From NCBI GenBank assembly GCA_963978895.1, contig OZ022240.1, positions 3,150,916-3,214,915 of the forward strand: a stretch of DNA of 64,000 nt, written 5' to 3'. Positions 14,127-27,299 of this stretch are shown here, piece by piece. Within the stretch, counting starts at the first letter, position 1. Every line of letters starts with the position of its first letter. The position numbers and the translations under genes are program-made. The notes beneath the pieces are model-generated. The model saw only the letters and a program-made list of their open reading frames with translations. It was not told where the DNA came from and made no database searches. Source of the stretch: Erpobdella octoculata. Taxonomy: Eukaryota; Annelida; Clitellata; Hirudinida; Erpobdellidae.

Positions 14127-14420
14127 AAAACAAATGAATCAAAAAACAAAGTTTTTTTTTAAAACACACTTATAATCGATTGTGTAAGCCACATTCTGTT
14201 ACATAAACAACGAGCATATTAGCATAGACAATAAATAGTTCGACGAAAATATCACAAATAATTATTTAATTAAATTTTATCTAATCGATCAAAACATTTG
14301 AGAGAATGCAATGTTAATCAGTTCGGAAATATGTTTAAATTTTGAAGTCTCTAGCTCATCGGGAAGTTAGTTTAAAATCGATTGAAAAATTTGACGACAG
14401 ACAGATAGACAGAGAAGTCA
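14127..14420 (+). mobile_element. Dispersed repeat, copy 1 (inverted relative to copy 2)
   Basis: About 295 bp that match, in reverse complement, 16845-17142 with clearly high identity. Shared words include cgattgtgtaagccacattc, cataaacaacgagcatatta and ctctagctcatcgggaagtt. The copy ends in gacgacagacagatagacag, the ACAG-rich tail common in retroelement-derived repeats. No open frame. Confidence 0.75.
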
Positions 14421-14557
14421 AAATAAGTAAAAGTGTGTAATGATAAATATTTTTCATAAATTGCAATAATGATTGCTTCTATAATATCAGATTGTATTCT
14501 TGTAAATAGTTGTTGAAGAAAACTATGAACTCTCACATTAGTTAGCCGATGGAAGTA

Positions 14558-14641
14558 CGAACGGACAGATAGAAGGACGGACGAAGGGAATGACGGACGG
14601 ACGAAAAAACGGACGGACGGATGAGTATTGATGGATGGACG
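14558..14641. repeat. (GGAC)n-type repeat
   Basis: Degenerate ggacggac with aggacgg and gatggatgg variants. Confidence 0.7.
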
Positions 14642-16844
14642 AGATAATCTTTGCAAATACCCGACATATGCAGGGCGAATTTTATTCTCTAATTTGCAGG
14701 CCATCCTACGCATGTTTTCGCTTTCCAATCGCCATGCAATTAGCCGGTATACTCTTTACTAACTTTTTTTATTTCCCCCATTTCACCATAACACGTATCG
14801 GTTCATTTGTCTCTTTCTTGCTCTTTGTCTTTGTCTCCCTCTCAATTTCTCTTCAATTCTCTCACTCTCTTTCTTTTTGTATCTCTAACACTCACTATTC
14901 CACTCTCTCTCTCTTTCTCTCTCTTTTAACGATATCGTTTAATGTTTGAATTTACGTGCCTCCAGTGAAATCTGTACAATCGACTGAACTGCCTCATAAA
15001 ATTGACGACAAGGATCAGCACGCCGGGAAAGCGTAAATTTGGCATTTCTTTCAAACCGCGACCTCGAGGTCATGAAATTCTTCAAAAATTCTCCTTAAGA
15101 ACGTTAAACACTGCCAACCGCCATGCTTAATTTATCTCTTCTCTTCGATTTTTAATATCCGTTTTTACGACGTACAGTTTCCCTTTTCCACCTGACAAAA
15201 TTATTTTTTATTAACCACTCCTCGGATCGTAACTTCTACCGGCGATTCCCGGTCTCTCACACACGCGGACAACTCCTTCCTTTCCTTCTCCATCTCCTTT
15301 TTCTACTCCGTTCCAATTGCGAATAGGCAGGTCTGGAAAAAACAAACAGTGCGGTCGGAGTCGGACCTTGCATGTCCCTGAGGTGACATGCATCTGCGAC
15401 CTCCCAGGAGCAGCGGGTGACATTTTAACAAGCAAGAAACCTCCGAGGGTCAGTCTGTTACTCAATCTAACTGCACGTTCGTGCTGGCTCGCCATCGAAT
15501 TAACATTTTCTCTTTTTTTTTGTTTTTTTTCTTATTTTTTTTTGTTTTCTTTTTAAAATTTACTGCAAATTGCAATTTGGTTGTTTTTTTTTGTTAATTT
15601 TATTTTTTTTTGCACAGACAATAAAATGGAATTAAATATTCACAAATAAAACAATTCAACACGCACGAAAAACCGACATCTTGGAAAAAATTAATTCTTG
15701 AGCAGGAAATGCATTTGAAAGGGGAAAAACATAAAAAGCAAAAATTCGACACATTCCATTAATCTCACAGCACCGAAATTCAACCCACCGAGACGCAGTT
15801 TCTCACAATGTGGAAAACAAAAGATATTAATCCAGCGGATAGTAGAGGAACAGCACATCACTGTTTGGCGCCAGAATTGATGGCATCCAGAGAGAGAGAG
15901 AGAGAGAGAAAAACTGCATTATTGTACTTTAACGACCAGGTAATATTCAAAGTAATGGCCTCGGTGGGACGCACCGACAGAGTGACAAATGCTTATTAAA
16001 TCTTAGCAATTAACAATTCCTCTATGCTGTCTCTTGTTCTCTGCTTCTATGTTTTTATGTTTTGAATGCTATCGAAGTTTCGAGACGTTTTATAAGGTTA
16101 CAGCGTGCTATTTAAATAAATTTATTACTTTTAAAAGCTATAAAAATGTTTTTTTAATAAATAACTTTAATAAATTTAGAAAAGCATTCTAAGAAAACTA
16201 GAAAAAACTACCCATCTCAAATCATAAATATCAATGTGTTTATAAGCACAATTTAATTCTAAATACTCAATTTAATAAAAAAGCAAACATCTATTTAATT
16301 ATGGTGGAGACTATCCGATATTGAAACAGCCAGAACAACGATGGCTTTAAAACGGAATTAATTTATTATTAAAAATTCAACTGTCGAGTTAACCCGGAAT
16401 ATTATTTAAAAACACACAAGAAAATTTTTAAACGATGACAATACAAGACATCCTAATATTTTATTGCCTAAACAGGTACTCAAATTCAAAGAAAACGAGA
16501 AAAAAAGCTCAGCCTTTGATAAATGTGCATCAATAAGTCTTCTGGTATTGCTAGCCACTTTCTAGCCACCTGAGAGCCGACAGAGCTGAGAGACAAATGA
16601 TCTTTTCTTTCTTTCCACTTTTCCGCAGCTCTACTCTTGTATGACCAATGTCCTGCTCCAATGCAGGAAACCCAGGTCGAAAGAGTAAAAAATGAAAGCC
16701 AGCGTTGTCAATGTCTTGTGATAAATCCCGATTGGAGAAGCCATCAATAACTGTTAGGACTTTCAGAGTTAGTTAAATTGACCGACGGCATCCTATTAAT
16801 ATCATCTCTTATCATTTCTTTTTAACAGACTTTTACTTAACTTG

Positions 16845-17142
16845 ACTTCTCTATCTGTCTATCTGTCTGTCGTCAAATTTTGCAATCAAGTTTAAACTAA
16901 CTTCACGATGAGCTAGAAACTTCAAAATTTAAACATACCTCTGAACTAATTAATAATGCATTCTATCAAAATTTCGGATTGATTAGACAAAATTTAATTA
17001 AATAATTATTTGTGATATATTTGTCGAACTATTTATTGTCTATGCTAATATGCTCGTTGTTTATGTAACAGAATGTGGCCTACACAATCGATTATATAAA
17101 AAAGTGTTTTTAAAAACTTTGTTTTTTGATTCACTTGTTCTC
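16845..17142 (-). mobile_element. Dispersed repeat, copy 2
   Basis: Reverse-complement partner of 14127-14420. The tail end (ctatctgtctgtcgtcaaat) faces the tail of copy 1, so the two lie tail to tail about 2.4 kb apart. Its outer end gattcacttgttctcc is also seen at the right end of the 24611-25600 tandem pair, which links the copies into one family. Confidence 0.75.
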
Positions 17143-17514
17143 CACTTACCTCTATCCTCTTTTTGCTTCAAGTCTTTTCTTTTCTTTCCAGCTTGTTTTG
17201 CAACAGTTTTTTTCCCACTACTTCCACATCATCTCCGCCTAAATTTTTCCAGTGGTCAGATTTTTTTTCCACTCTTCATTCCACCATTTTCTTGTCCGTT
17301 TCCATTCCAAAGCAGCCCGCTTGATGGAACGCCGTGATGCTGTTAATAGTCGCAGAAAAGTCTAACGTATTCCTCCCTTCATCAAAGGAGACTTCTTTTA
17401 ATGAAGATTCCTCCTTCGCTTTCCATCGCTTAGAGGCGCTCGAACGACGCGCGAGAACTAATCTCTTCCAGTACGAATATTCTTATTTTTTTTCATTCCA
17501 TACCAGTATTTTTA

Positions 17515-17675
17515 AGGTTAATTTGAAAAGAGGCACCTCAAACAGTCAGTCTGAGCAATGCGAGTGAACGCTCTGATCAAGGGAGCGACGAGGGCGCACC
17601 TAGGGCCGGTCGGTGAGATTCGAACCACCGTTCTTTGGGCCGACAAGCATTACCGCATTACGACCAGCACCGGAT
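17515..17675 (-). mobile_element. tRNA-derived SINE-like element
   Basis: On the - strand, 17673 down to 17603 reads like a tRNA. A 7-bp acceptor stem can form (ctggtcg with cgaccgg), followed by an A-box-like taatgcggtaatg and a B-box gtggttcgaatctc. The anticodon and T stems are poorly paired, so a functional tRNA gene is unlikely. A G+C-richer body (gtgcgccctcgtcgctccct and on) continues for about 90 bp. A tRNA pseudogene is the alternative. Confidence 0.5.
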
Positions 17676-20598
17676 TTTTCCTGTTACAGAAAATAATAAT
17701 ACATTTTTTTACAACAAATATATAAATTCAACAAGATATTAATTTAAATTACAGCAATTTTTTTCTCTGGAAAATTATTTATTTATTTTTCTTTAATTTA
17801 AAAAATGCTTGAATATTGGTTAAATTCCGTTAAATTATTCAAACCATTTTGAAATGTTTTAGTAGAAATGCGTATCTCACCACTTTTGTTGTTGGTTTAG
17901 ATTGCGTGTCTCTGACAAATTTTTAAAATTGGCTTCGAATATAAAAAAAAAATTTACAGATGTTGATTTTAACGTCACTAAATTAACTTTTTTTTATCAA
18001 TTTATCTGATTTTTTTAACAACAAATATTCATATATATGCTTTTATTTTGTTTTGATTTGTATATTATTTGTATATATAAATTGTATGATTAGTAGAGCT
18101 TATGTAAAAATGGTTAACAGGGTGAGTGGGGGGTTAAACGGATTGATGGAACAATGTTTAGAGAGATTTCGCACAAAATGTGTTGGACTCCTCTGAAAAC
18201 GTTCAACCCAAATATCAAATCAAGAACAAAGTCAGAATAATTAACAATACATAATAAATGAAAAACAAAATAATTATTAATCCAATAAATGACTTATATA
18301 TTGCAATTATTTCTATGATATATAAATTATTGTTCTAATAATTCGGCTCGTTTAACATGACGTTTACAAAAACGTGCATCCAATATATTTTCGCAGCCAT
18401 CATTCGCACATGCCGACAGAAGTTGAAGATAGACCGATGACAATGATGACATGAATTTGCTTATTTAAGTCACTTTTGAAAAATATCGAAGCTTTTATCA
18501 TAATTCAAAATGATACTCGTACCTGGTTCAAGTGCAAGAGCCCACCACAACTACAGAAATGTCTCAAACACCTCCACGATTTAAAAAAAAAACTAACTTG
18601 ACAGTACAAGTCATTAATTATTCCTATCTTTTGTTGAATATTTATTAGTCTTGTTGAATATTTAATTATTATAATTACACGAGTGCACTGAACGAAGATG
18701 ACAGTTTCTCCGATTCATAAAATTTGTATTCGAAATTTGTTGATCTGAAGACATCTAATTTGCACAACCGCCATTTTCAGGTGATCTTATTTCATTTAAA
18801 GAGTAGCTAATTTGTAGACTCATTTTTTTTATTATTATGTAATTCTGATAGTTTAAAAACTAGTGTGAGGTCTCGTTAAATAAAAAAAATATAACTAAAA
18901 AAATATAACTAAGAAAATATTCAACTGAGCAAGACTCGATTATATTACATTTATTCATCACTCAAAGTTTCTTTCCTTCTCAACTTCTTTCAATACATTT
19001 TTCACTACAAACAACCTTCGTGTTTTTTTCTTTTCCCGCTAATCTACCTTTTTTTAATTTTTTCTTTTTCAAATTTTTTTTTTTCTTTTTCAATTTTTTT
19101 TCTACATCTTTTCATTCTATTTATTTTTTCTATTTTTCCATTTTGTTTCCACCCCCCGTCGTATCTCACTTTTTCGTTATCTCCCTTTTCTCCCCCTAGG
19201 CTGACAGCAGCTGAGAACATGACAATGACAGATGGCATAGACTAGCATTTACTTCAAAATTTTCATTTCATTCACAAACCACCAGAGGACCACAGACCAC
19301 CCGCAGTCATCATCAGTGCTCCTCTGATTATTCGACTAAAGTAGTAATCTGTTTTTTAATTATATTTTACTTTACACGTTTTACACTACACCAATACATT
19401 TTCACCCGGCCCAACCCGACACAACTGATAAAAGATGCAAAATTTACAGGTCAGGGACATACATTATTAAGTTAAGTAAAAAATTTTGTCAAAGTTGTAT
19501 TCAATGCGCTTGCACACCATCACACGTGCTTTGTTTGATGTTTGTGCACGCACAATCGTGATGAAGATTGAGAAAAAACGATGAAAAATTTTTCTTCTCA
19601 ATTTTTAAATAAACGAAACGAATTATCTCGTCGCTTTGAAAACGGTAATTTTGTTTTGAAAAAAAAATGACAAAACTTCATTTTTTTTCGTAAGGAGCAT
19701 AACAGCGGGTGTCACATTTTTGTCATCTCCATTATAATTAAGTAGATAAGTTTTGAAAAAAAAACCAAGTTTATTGGCAAAACACTGAGCAAACTTGTTT
19801 AAAAGTTGTTTTTTTATTAGTGTCATTCAAGTCATTTTTGTTAATCTTTTGACGCGCGTCAAATCCGACTCAGAAACACTTCTTGCGTGTGACATCAAAA
19901 TAAGAAAAAACTTCCAGTTTTGATCGACCGGTTGAAAAATAAAAACAATCTATCATAAAATATTTTTTTCTTTTACGATTCTTAGACTGAAAAAAACGAT
20001 CAGTTTTCTTTTTTTTTTCAATGTCTCCGTGTTTTTGTTTACCTGTCAAAAAAACATTTTATTTGAAAAAAAATTGATTTTTATGGTCGAAATAAAAAGA
20101 AATAAGAATGCAGCCATTTTTTTTATTATTTAAAAAAAATCTTTTTTCAATTTGTTCTTATTTTCACGTTTATTGTGTATTTTCTTGTTTAATTTTTATT
20201 TTAACTTAATTTTTTCAACCGTTTCGTGTTTCTTTCTCATTATTTATTTTAACTCTTAAAATCCTCAATATTCCTGTTAAACTTCATCGAGCCATTTGTC
20301 AGCGATCGTCTTTTTAGAGCCATGAAAGCAAGATGGATGGTCGGCATTCTATTGTTTCTGCTAAAGAAGAATTATTTTTTCACTTGACGAGCATGAAACG
20401 ACTGCTACCACCAGCTCCACTCGGCTACTTAGCTGCATCATTGTTTTGGTCTACAGCTGGAATGCTATCCGCTTGTGTTCGGCGTCGGCTATCTTTTAGT
20501 CGATGAGGTCTCTAGTCATTGGAATTGATTTTAAATAATGTAATTTCTTTTTGTTCATGGAAGAATAGCTAAAAAAATCGTTTGAAGTCAAGAGAACA

Positions 20599-20845
20599 TG
20601 TCACGCTTGCGTGTGACGTCACGATTATGTGATGTCACGATTATGTGATGTCACGATTATGTAATGTCACGATTATGTGATGTCACGATTATGTGACGTC
20701 AAGATTATGTAATGTCACGATTATGCGGTGTCACGATAATGTAATGTCACGATTATGTGATGTCACGATTATGTGGTGTCACGATTATTTGTGATGTCAC
20801 GATTATGCGGTGTTACACTTCTGTGGTGTCACGCATGCGTGCAGT
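20599..20845. repeat. 16-bp minisatellite containing CRE-like sites
   Basis: About 14 units of gatgtcacgattatgt with variants. The first unit contains the palindrome tgacgtca, and most others contain tgatgtca or taatgtca. Confidence 0.9.
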
Positions 20846-21067
20846 GACGACGTTGGCACAATAAAATCACATTTGCATGTAGTTACGTTTAAATGACGTT
20901 AGAGTCGCATAAAACAACGTCGACGTGGCGCTATATTCAACGAAGATTGCATACTTTATAACTTCATCTCTATAAATTTACTGATTGAAACTTCACTATT
21001 TTTAACTACCATTATTTTTGAATATTATATTGATTGGAATTTAATCAGACAGATAATACGTCTTGGA

Positions 21068-21484
21068 TTTTGCATGCATGCATGCATGCATACATACATA
21101 CATACATACATACATACATACATACATACATACATACATACATACATACACACATATATACATACATACATACATACACACATACATACATACATACATA
21201 CATACATACATACATACATACATACATACCTACATACATACATACATACATACATACATACATACATACATACATACATACATACATACATACATACATA
21301 CATACATACATACATACATACATACATACATACATACATACATACATACATACATACATACATACATACATACATACATACATACATACATACATACATA
21401 CATACATACATACATACATACACACACATACATACATAGATATATACATACATACATACATACATACATACATACACACATACT
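21068..21484. repeat. (CATA)n microsatellite, about 410 bp
   Basis: Begins with tgcatgcatgca and continues as cata with rare caca, cctac and gata interruptions. Frames reading Tyr-Ile-His-Thr or Met-Tyr-Val-Cys are repeat translations. Confidence 0.98.
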
Positions 21485-22053
21485 TACAGGTACTGGAAAT
21501 TATGATTATATGTGTTTATGATAATCTTTTTTAATTGCTTTTTATTGTTATTTAGAGCGTCTGCTCTTCTCCGACTTTTTCAAAGTTAAGACTTACGATC
21601 GAATAAACTGTTGAATAATAATAATAATAGAATGTAATAATCTTTTATAACCTTTAAAAGAACTGGTAAGTTGAAAACGTAATAAAATATTGGCGACAAA
21701 TAGGAAACACAGATTGAAATAAAATATTTGGTTTACTAACTGGAATGCCTCTACTGCATGGGCTTCTTTGACCATAAAAAACCCAAAAAATGATGACAGA
21801 TTGTTTTGCAAAATAGACAAAACCCATCACCTAACCACGTTCCTCAAATTAGAACAAATTTTAATGCTAATCCGGTCAGGTGGTTCAATTCGATGTTGAT
21901 GGATACGAATACAGTAATTTGTGCACATTAGAATTAATACCTTTTTTAATTTAACAAAACAAATCTGATGTTGCTACGTGCGATGTGAAATAATAATATA
22001 CGGTTGAATATAAATTAAAAAATTTTTCGGATGGCCTCAATTTCGACGGAGCG

Positions 22054-22095
22054 CCCCACCCCCCACCCCACCCCCCACCCCAGCCCCCTCACTTT
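22054..22095 (-). other. G-quadruplex motif on the - strand
   Basis: The + strand has six runs of at least four C separated by single A or ag, so the - strand reads as G4 runs with very short loops. Confidence 0.7.
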
Positions 22096-22579
22096 CTCGC
22101 TCCCGCTCTTCTGTCGTTTGTATTCGCAATAAGAGGGCAGCATCTTCGTGCGAATTTTAACGAGAATGGACGGCCGTTTGCCGCAGAAGAAAGGGAAGTC
22201 TGGAAAGGGGGGATGGTGGTGCGGTAGAGGGTTGGCGCGTGTTAGAGTGACGCGATGGGGGTTAATAGGGGCGTATTGGAGGGTGGGGAGGTCACTTGTA
22301 GACGGGAAGTTGTGGTGGGCGGTGGAGGTGAATAAAAAAGTGGAAAAGAATGGAAAGAGTACGCGTTCTTCCGGTTCAAGGATCTTTTGCTCAATCACGT
22401 GTCGTTTCTGTTATTGTAGGTTTTTGCAGTTTTTTTATTTCTTTTTGTGTGATTTTTTTGTTTTTATATTTTCTATTTTTTTCATTTTTTAAATAAACTT
22501 GAAAGTATTCGGCTAATGAGAAAGAGGACAATTGGAAAGAATCAGTACATAACCGAGTTAATGAACATTTTCTAAGAAC

Positions 22580-22722
22580 TTAAAGATCTTTATCTCTCTC
22601 TCTCTCTTTTCTTTTTTTCTTTTTCTCTTTTTATTCTTTTTTTTTTTTCTTTTTTTCTTTTTTTTTTCTCTTTTTTTTTCGTTCTCTTTCTCTCGCTTTT
22701 TTTTCTTCCTCTCTCACGCACA
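22580..22722. repeat. Pyrimidine tract (CT/T-rich)
   Basis: tctctctc followed by long T runs with scattered C. Confidence 0.85.
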
Positions 22723-24094
22723 GACGAGATTGGGTACTAACTATTATTTGTATTGTTTTACTATTGTTATAATTGTCATAGTTGTAGTAGTAGTAGTAAC
22801 AGTAGCAGTAGTTGTTGTAGTTGCGGCAATATTCGTGGCAGTCAGTGGCAACACTAACATTGATGGCTCCTTTCTTATCAAAGACCAATAATTGCGGAAA
22901 TAAAGTACTTCGCTTAAACGGGTTGTGACAATGCTGACAAATCACGTGTGTGTTTGCGTATGTGTGCATGTGTGTATGTGTGTGTATGTGTGCGTGTGTG
23001 TGTGTGCCTGCGCGAGCACTCACGTGTCTGTTTCCATGTAATTGTGGAATTCTAAGCACGCAGATGTGTGTTTTTATGTTTTTTTGCGATTCTAGGAGCT
23101 CACACGTGTCTTTCTATTCCAATGCGTGATCGTATGCTTGTGTATGCCTCTATATGTCTATGTATGACTGTGTGCTTGTGTATACCTCTATATGTCTATG
23201 TATGTCTGTGTGCTTGTGTCTGCGTGTATATGTCTATATACGTCTGAGTACGCATTTGTACTCACGAAGTCTTCCGCCTGCTTATTGGTACAGCTTTTAT
23301 TACTTCAGCATTACAAGGGTAATTGCATTACTATCGAATAATAGCATTAAAACTTTCTTTTAAAGAAAATTAACTTTTTTCTTTTATTTACCAGAAACGG
23401 ACTAATTTCTACTAGACTTTGAGAAAAAAAAACTTGAACTTTTGAAATTACAAGAAGAAATTCTTCCGGGTCCAAATTAGAGGGGTCAGGTCGGCCCTGA
23501 ATTGTTGGCCTATGAAATGGGGTATGAAACTCAGGACGCTTTCTTCATTTCGATTTCCACTTCTGCCACATCACCTTGATCTGTAGAAATATTTTTAAAA
23601 TTAAATAAATTAAAACTTTAGTATTTCAAACATGAAATAAATAGTTGAAACGCAATTTTTCAGCACATTACCTTGATCAGCAAGAACATCTTTAAATTAA
23701 ATCAATTACAATTTTAATATTTCAAGCGAGAAATGAATAAATAAAAAGCAATTTTTTAGCGGATAGTTTTTTTCATTTATTCATTTTCTGTCACAAAAGC
23801 TGTTTCGTACTTGAATTGAGGAAGGTGGGCGAATCTTCTTTTAATATTTGATGGTCTCGTGACACTGCAATGGAATAAGGGATTTGTTATATCACGTCCG
23901 AATGGTCACTGCAGAAACACCAGAGTTGTGAAACAGCAAGTCGGTGGGCGATGGGCTCATAGGGCCACGTGGGGGGGGGGAGGGAGTAATAAGAAAGCCT
24001 GGGCGGGGGCATTGGTACATGAATTGAAAAAGTTTCAGTGACGTCAGAGCGAGACAAAAATTCAGGCTTTGTCAGGCTTGGTTGATAAAAATTA

Positions 24095-24330
24095 TGAGGA
24101 GGTTGAATTAGAGAGAACTGAGTAGATAGAGGGATGTTATGAGTGGATAGGAGAGAAAATTGATGAGTGGATAGGGAAGAGATGTGATGTGTGGATAGGG
24201 GGGGTGATTGTGATGAGTCGATAGAATAGAGAGATGTGATGAATGGATGAATGAAAAAATGTGATGGAGGAATGTAATGAGTAGATGGGGAAAGAAATGT
24301 GATGAGTAATGAAGTGGATTGAAAGAAAAG
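24095..24330. repeat. Degenerate gatgagtggatagg repeat
   Basis: Words such as atgagtggataggagag, gatgagtggataggg and gatgtgtggataggg recur at about 28-bp spacing. Confidence 0.65.
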
Positions 24331-24610
24331 TAAGTGGAAAATAAAAGAAAAAAATATCATGTAGTTAGCAAACGAAACGAGCGAGAAAATGGTGGAATAG
24401 AAAGACGGAGAGGGAAGAATGATGCGTAGGACAGAGTGGAAAGCTTTGTCGTTTGTCAACTGGTGGAGATTCAATTATGTGTACTTATTTGTGATTATGC
24501 CACATTTGATCTTCACTTGTCATGTCTTCCTTCTCAATGGGTGGTCACAAAGTTTTTATGGTCACTTTCATTTCGTTCTCACATTCTCGTTTTTTTTTTT
24601 AAATTCTTTG

Positions 24611-25600
24611 TATTAACTGAAGTTTTTTGAAGTTTGCTTGCTTGCTTGAGCTATACGTTGAGACTCTATACCACTAAAAATAACCAGTTTCCATTATCCA
24701 ATCGATTTGAAATTTGGTGGGTTTATTTGTCGCTAAGGACTTTGCATTATGTTAAATTTTCAGATTGATTGGACAAAACATAAGTTAATTATAAAAAAAG
24801 TCAATAAAACCTTTAAAAATTTAAAAAAAAAATATTTTATGTAGAAAACAAACTATAACTTTTTGGTTTTTTTTAAAAAAAGCGATATTTAATTTTGAAT
24901 TTAAAACGTTTTTAATAAAATATTTATTTATTCCATATTGATTCGAAAGTTTCTTAAATTTTCAATACTCACATACTTCACATACTAAGTATTTACAAGA
25001 CCGTGGTCAATGTTTTCACATAGTCGCCAAACTACAAAAAAAGTGTTTTTAAAAAATTAAGTTTTTTAAGTTTTTCTTGTTTTATTAAACCGTTTATATT
25101 AACTTCACCAAGTTTTGTTTGCTTGCTTGAGTCATACTTGAGACTTTTTAACACATGACAAAATACACTTTCCGTTACCCAATCAAGCTGAATTTTGAGG
25201 GATTTATTTGTTCTCGCAAGTTATATATCTTTTCTAAATTTTCACATCGATGGGACAAAATTTGAATTAATTATGGAATAAGATTATTTAAAACTTCAAT
25301 TTTTTTATAGAAAATTACAAACTTGCTGTAAAAAAATTAACCATAAATTTTTAGTTTATTTAGTAAAAAACGACATTTAATTTTAAATTTATAAATTTAT
25401 AATAAAAATTTGTTTTTTCCATATTGATTCAATAGTTTCTTATTTTTTCAATCTTCACATACTTCACATATCAAGTATTTAAAAAAATGTGGTTAATGTT
25501 TTTCTATTTTAAAAACTTATTATCATCAAAAAATTGTTTTCAAACCACTATTAGCCACCGAACTACAAAATTATGAAGGCTTTTTGAAAAATGAAGTTTT
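24611..25600 (-). mobile_element. Tandem pair of diverged ~486-bp repeat units
   Basis: Unit 1 (24611-25096) and unit 2 (25097 to about 25600) share, in order, gtttgcttgcttgag, atttatttgt, tttt(c)acatcgatgggacaaaa or its variant cagattgattggacaaaa, catattgattc, and acatacttcacatac. Offsets are a constant 481-486 bp. The right end, ttcacttgttctc, matches the outer end of the 16845-17142 repeat in the same orientation. Confidence 0.7.
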
Positions 25601-25621
25601 TACGGTTCACTTGTTCTCTTT

Positions 25622-25732
25622 TAATTTTCTTTCTCTCTCTTTCTTTTTTTTCTTTTTTTCTTTTTCTTTTTTTCTTTCTATCTCTTTCTTTCTGTCTATC
25701 TCACACACACACGCACACACAAAAACACACAC
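25622..25732. repeat. Pyrimidine tract followed by (CA)n
   Basis: tctctctttctttttttctt, then cacacacacacgcacacac. Confidence 0.85.
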
Positions 25733-26048
25733 ATGCACGCTGTTTCATATCATTCCTAATTTGCTTGAAATTATTTGAACTTTTATTATTTTTCCATTGT
25801 TTACAAATAATTCTGTTTTTTTACCACGATTTTTTTTATTTTGTGTTTTTTATTTTTTGATTTAATGACGATGAGATTAATACTTTGCATTATTTTTTTT
25901 AAGAATTTTTTCAAAAAATGCGAGTCTTAACGGTTTCTTTTTTTGTGTACGTGCCGTTGTCATGACAACCTCTGGGTGAGTTTCTTTAATTTAATTAAAT
26001 GTAGACGCGCGTGCGAGCGTGCGTGTGTTTAAATAATTGCTTCGTAGA

Positions 26049-26049
26049 G

Positions 26050-26084
<35 letters not shown>
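26049..26084. repeat. (GA)n microsatellite
   Basis: Short ga run. Confidence 0.9.
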
Positions 26085-26086
<2 letters not shown>

Positions 26087-26544
26087 ACAAGGGTGTCCGA
26101 GGGCGATCAGTTAGATCTTTCAGTTGCAAAATCTCACCCCAGAGTGGCTTAAATATGCAAGCGACCTCAACTTGTAACATTTGAACCTTGGCTAGGTGCA
26201 GCAAGACTACCCACTTTAACACACGCACGCACACACACACAGACATGTATGTGCTTGTAAGTGTTAATGTACATTGATGGGTATGTGTGTTTATTGTGAC
26301 GAAGATTTTGTTTCTTATTAAATTATATGAAAATTATAAAATGTATTATACCTCTTTTTTACAGTATTTCTGCAATTCTAAATAATACACGAACACATAC
26401 GTAGTAAATACACGCACAGGCGTGCATAAACTTATTGTATAACTCAACCAATCGGAACCCTGAATTAGCAGGCATCTGACATCCTGCGCGCCAATTTTTC
26501 TCCGACGACATCTGTTCCATTCACCCGCTACTCTCACTTCCCTA

Positions 26545-26548
<4 letters not shown>

Positions 26549-26618
<70 letters not shown>

Positions 26619-26640
26619 TCCCTATTTCCCTCTCTTTTTT
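26549..26640. repeat. (TC)n microsatellite
   Basis: About 90 bp of tc with tttc and ccta interruptions at the right end. Confidence 0.95.
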
Positions 26641-27000
26641 CTCTCATTCAGGCGAAAAATTTTTAGTCTCCCAGGATGAATATTGAATGAAAAACTTTTT
26701 TAACTTTTAAACGATTCTGGATATAATTTCCCTAGCAGTCAAATTATGAATATTCTAATATAAGAAAAAGGAAGAACTCGTATGACATTTATAGAACCAT
26801 ATCTTGGAGCGAAAATGAAAGCAAGTACTTTTCCATGAACTACAATATTTTATAAGAAAATCTTTTTTTGAATTTACGAATTATATAAATTAAATAGGAT
26901 TGAAGGAATAGATGGTAACAAAATGAGGGCTGTGTACAAAAGATAGTAAAGTGGGCGAAAATAGGGTTAATAAATAGGAAATTAAATGTGAAGGAAATAG

Positions 27001-27137
27001 AATGGTGATTGTGTAGAAAATATGGTGGTGATTGTGTTGAAAATATGGTGGTGATTGTGTAGCAAATATGGTGGTGATTGTGTAGAAAATATGGTGGTGA
27101 TTGTGTAGAAAATATGGTGGTGATTGTGTAGAAAATA
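27001..27137. repeat. 23-bp minisatellite, about 6-7 copies
   Basis: Units built on ggtggtgattgtgtagaaaa, nearly identical. One unit has gtgttgaa and one gtagcaaa. Confidence 0.9.
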
Positions 27138-27299
27138 GGATGGTGGAGAAAAATGAAAGAAGCAGAGAAACGAAACATCTAATTTTCCGTCGATAACATT
27201 GTTGATGAAAAACTGTTTCTTTATTAAACATTTTGTGTTGTGACGGAGCGCAAGTAATTTGTCTTTTCATGCTGTCGTGACGCGTTGTGAATCTGTTTC

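Noticed and set aside
15211..15495. 94-codon open frame on the - strand in a G+C-richer patch
   Set aside because: Composition is suggestive but I recognise no motif, there are no convincing splice sites, and the + strand is open as well.
15808..15942. Open frame starting at an ATG and ending at a possible donor (ccag|gtaata)
   Set aside because: No domain or signal peptide. It includes an Arg-Glu run from a GA microsatellite, and nothing upstream or downstream links to it.
20599..20845. CRISPR-like regular repeats
   Set aside because: There are no unique spacers between units; it is a plain tandem array in a eukaryotic genome. The same holds for the 22-, 23- and 30-bp arrays.
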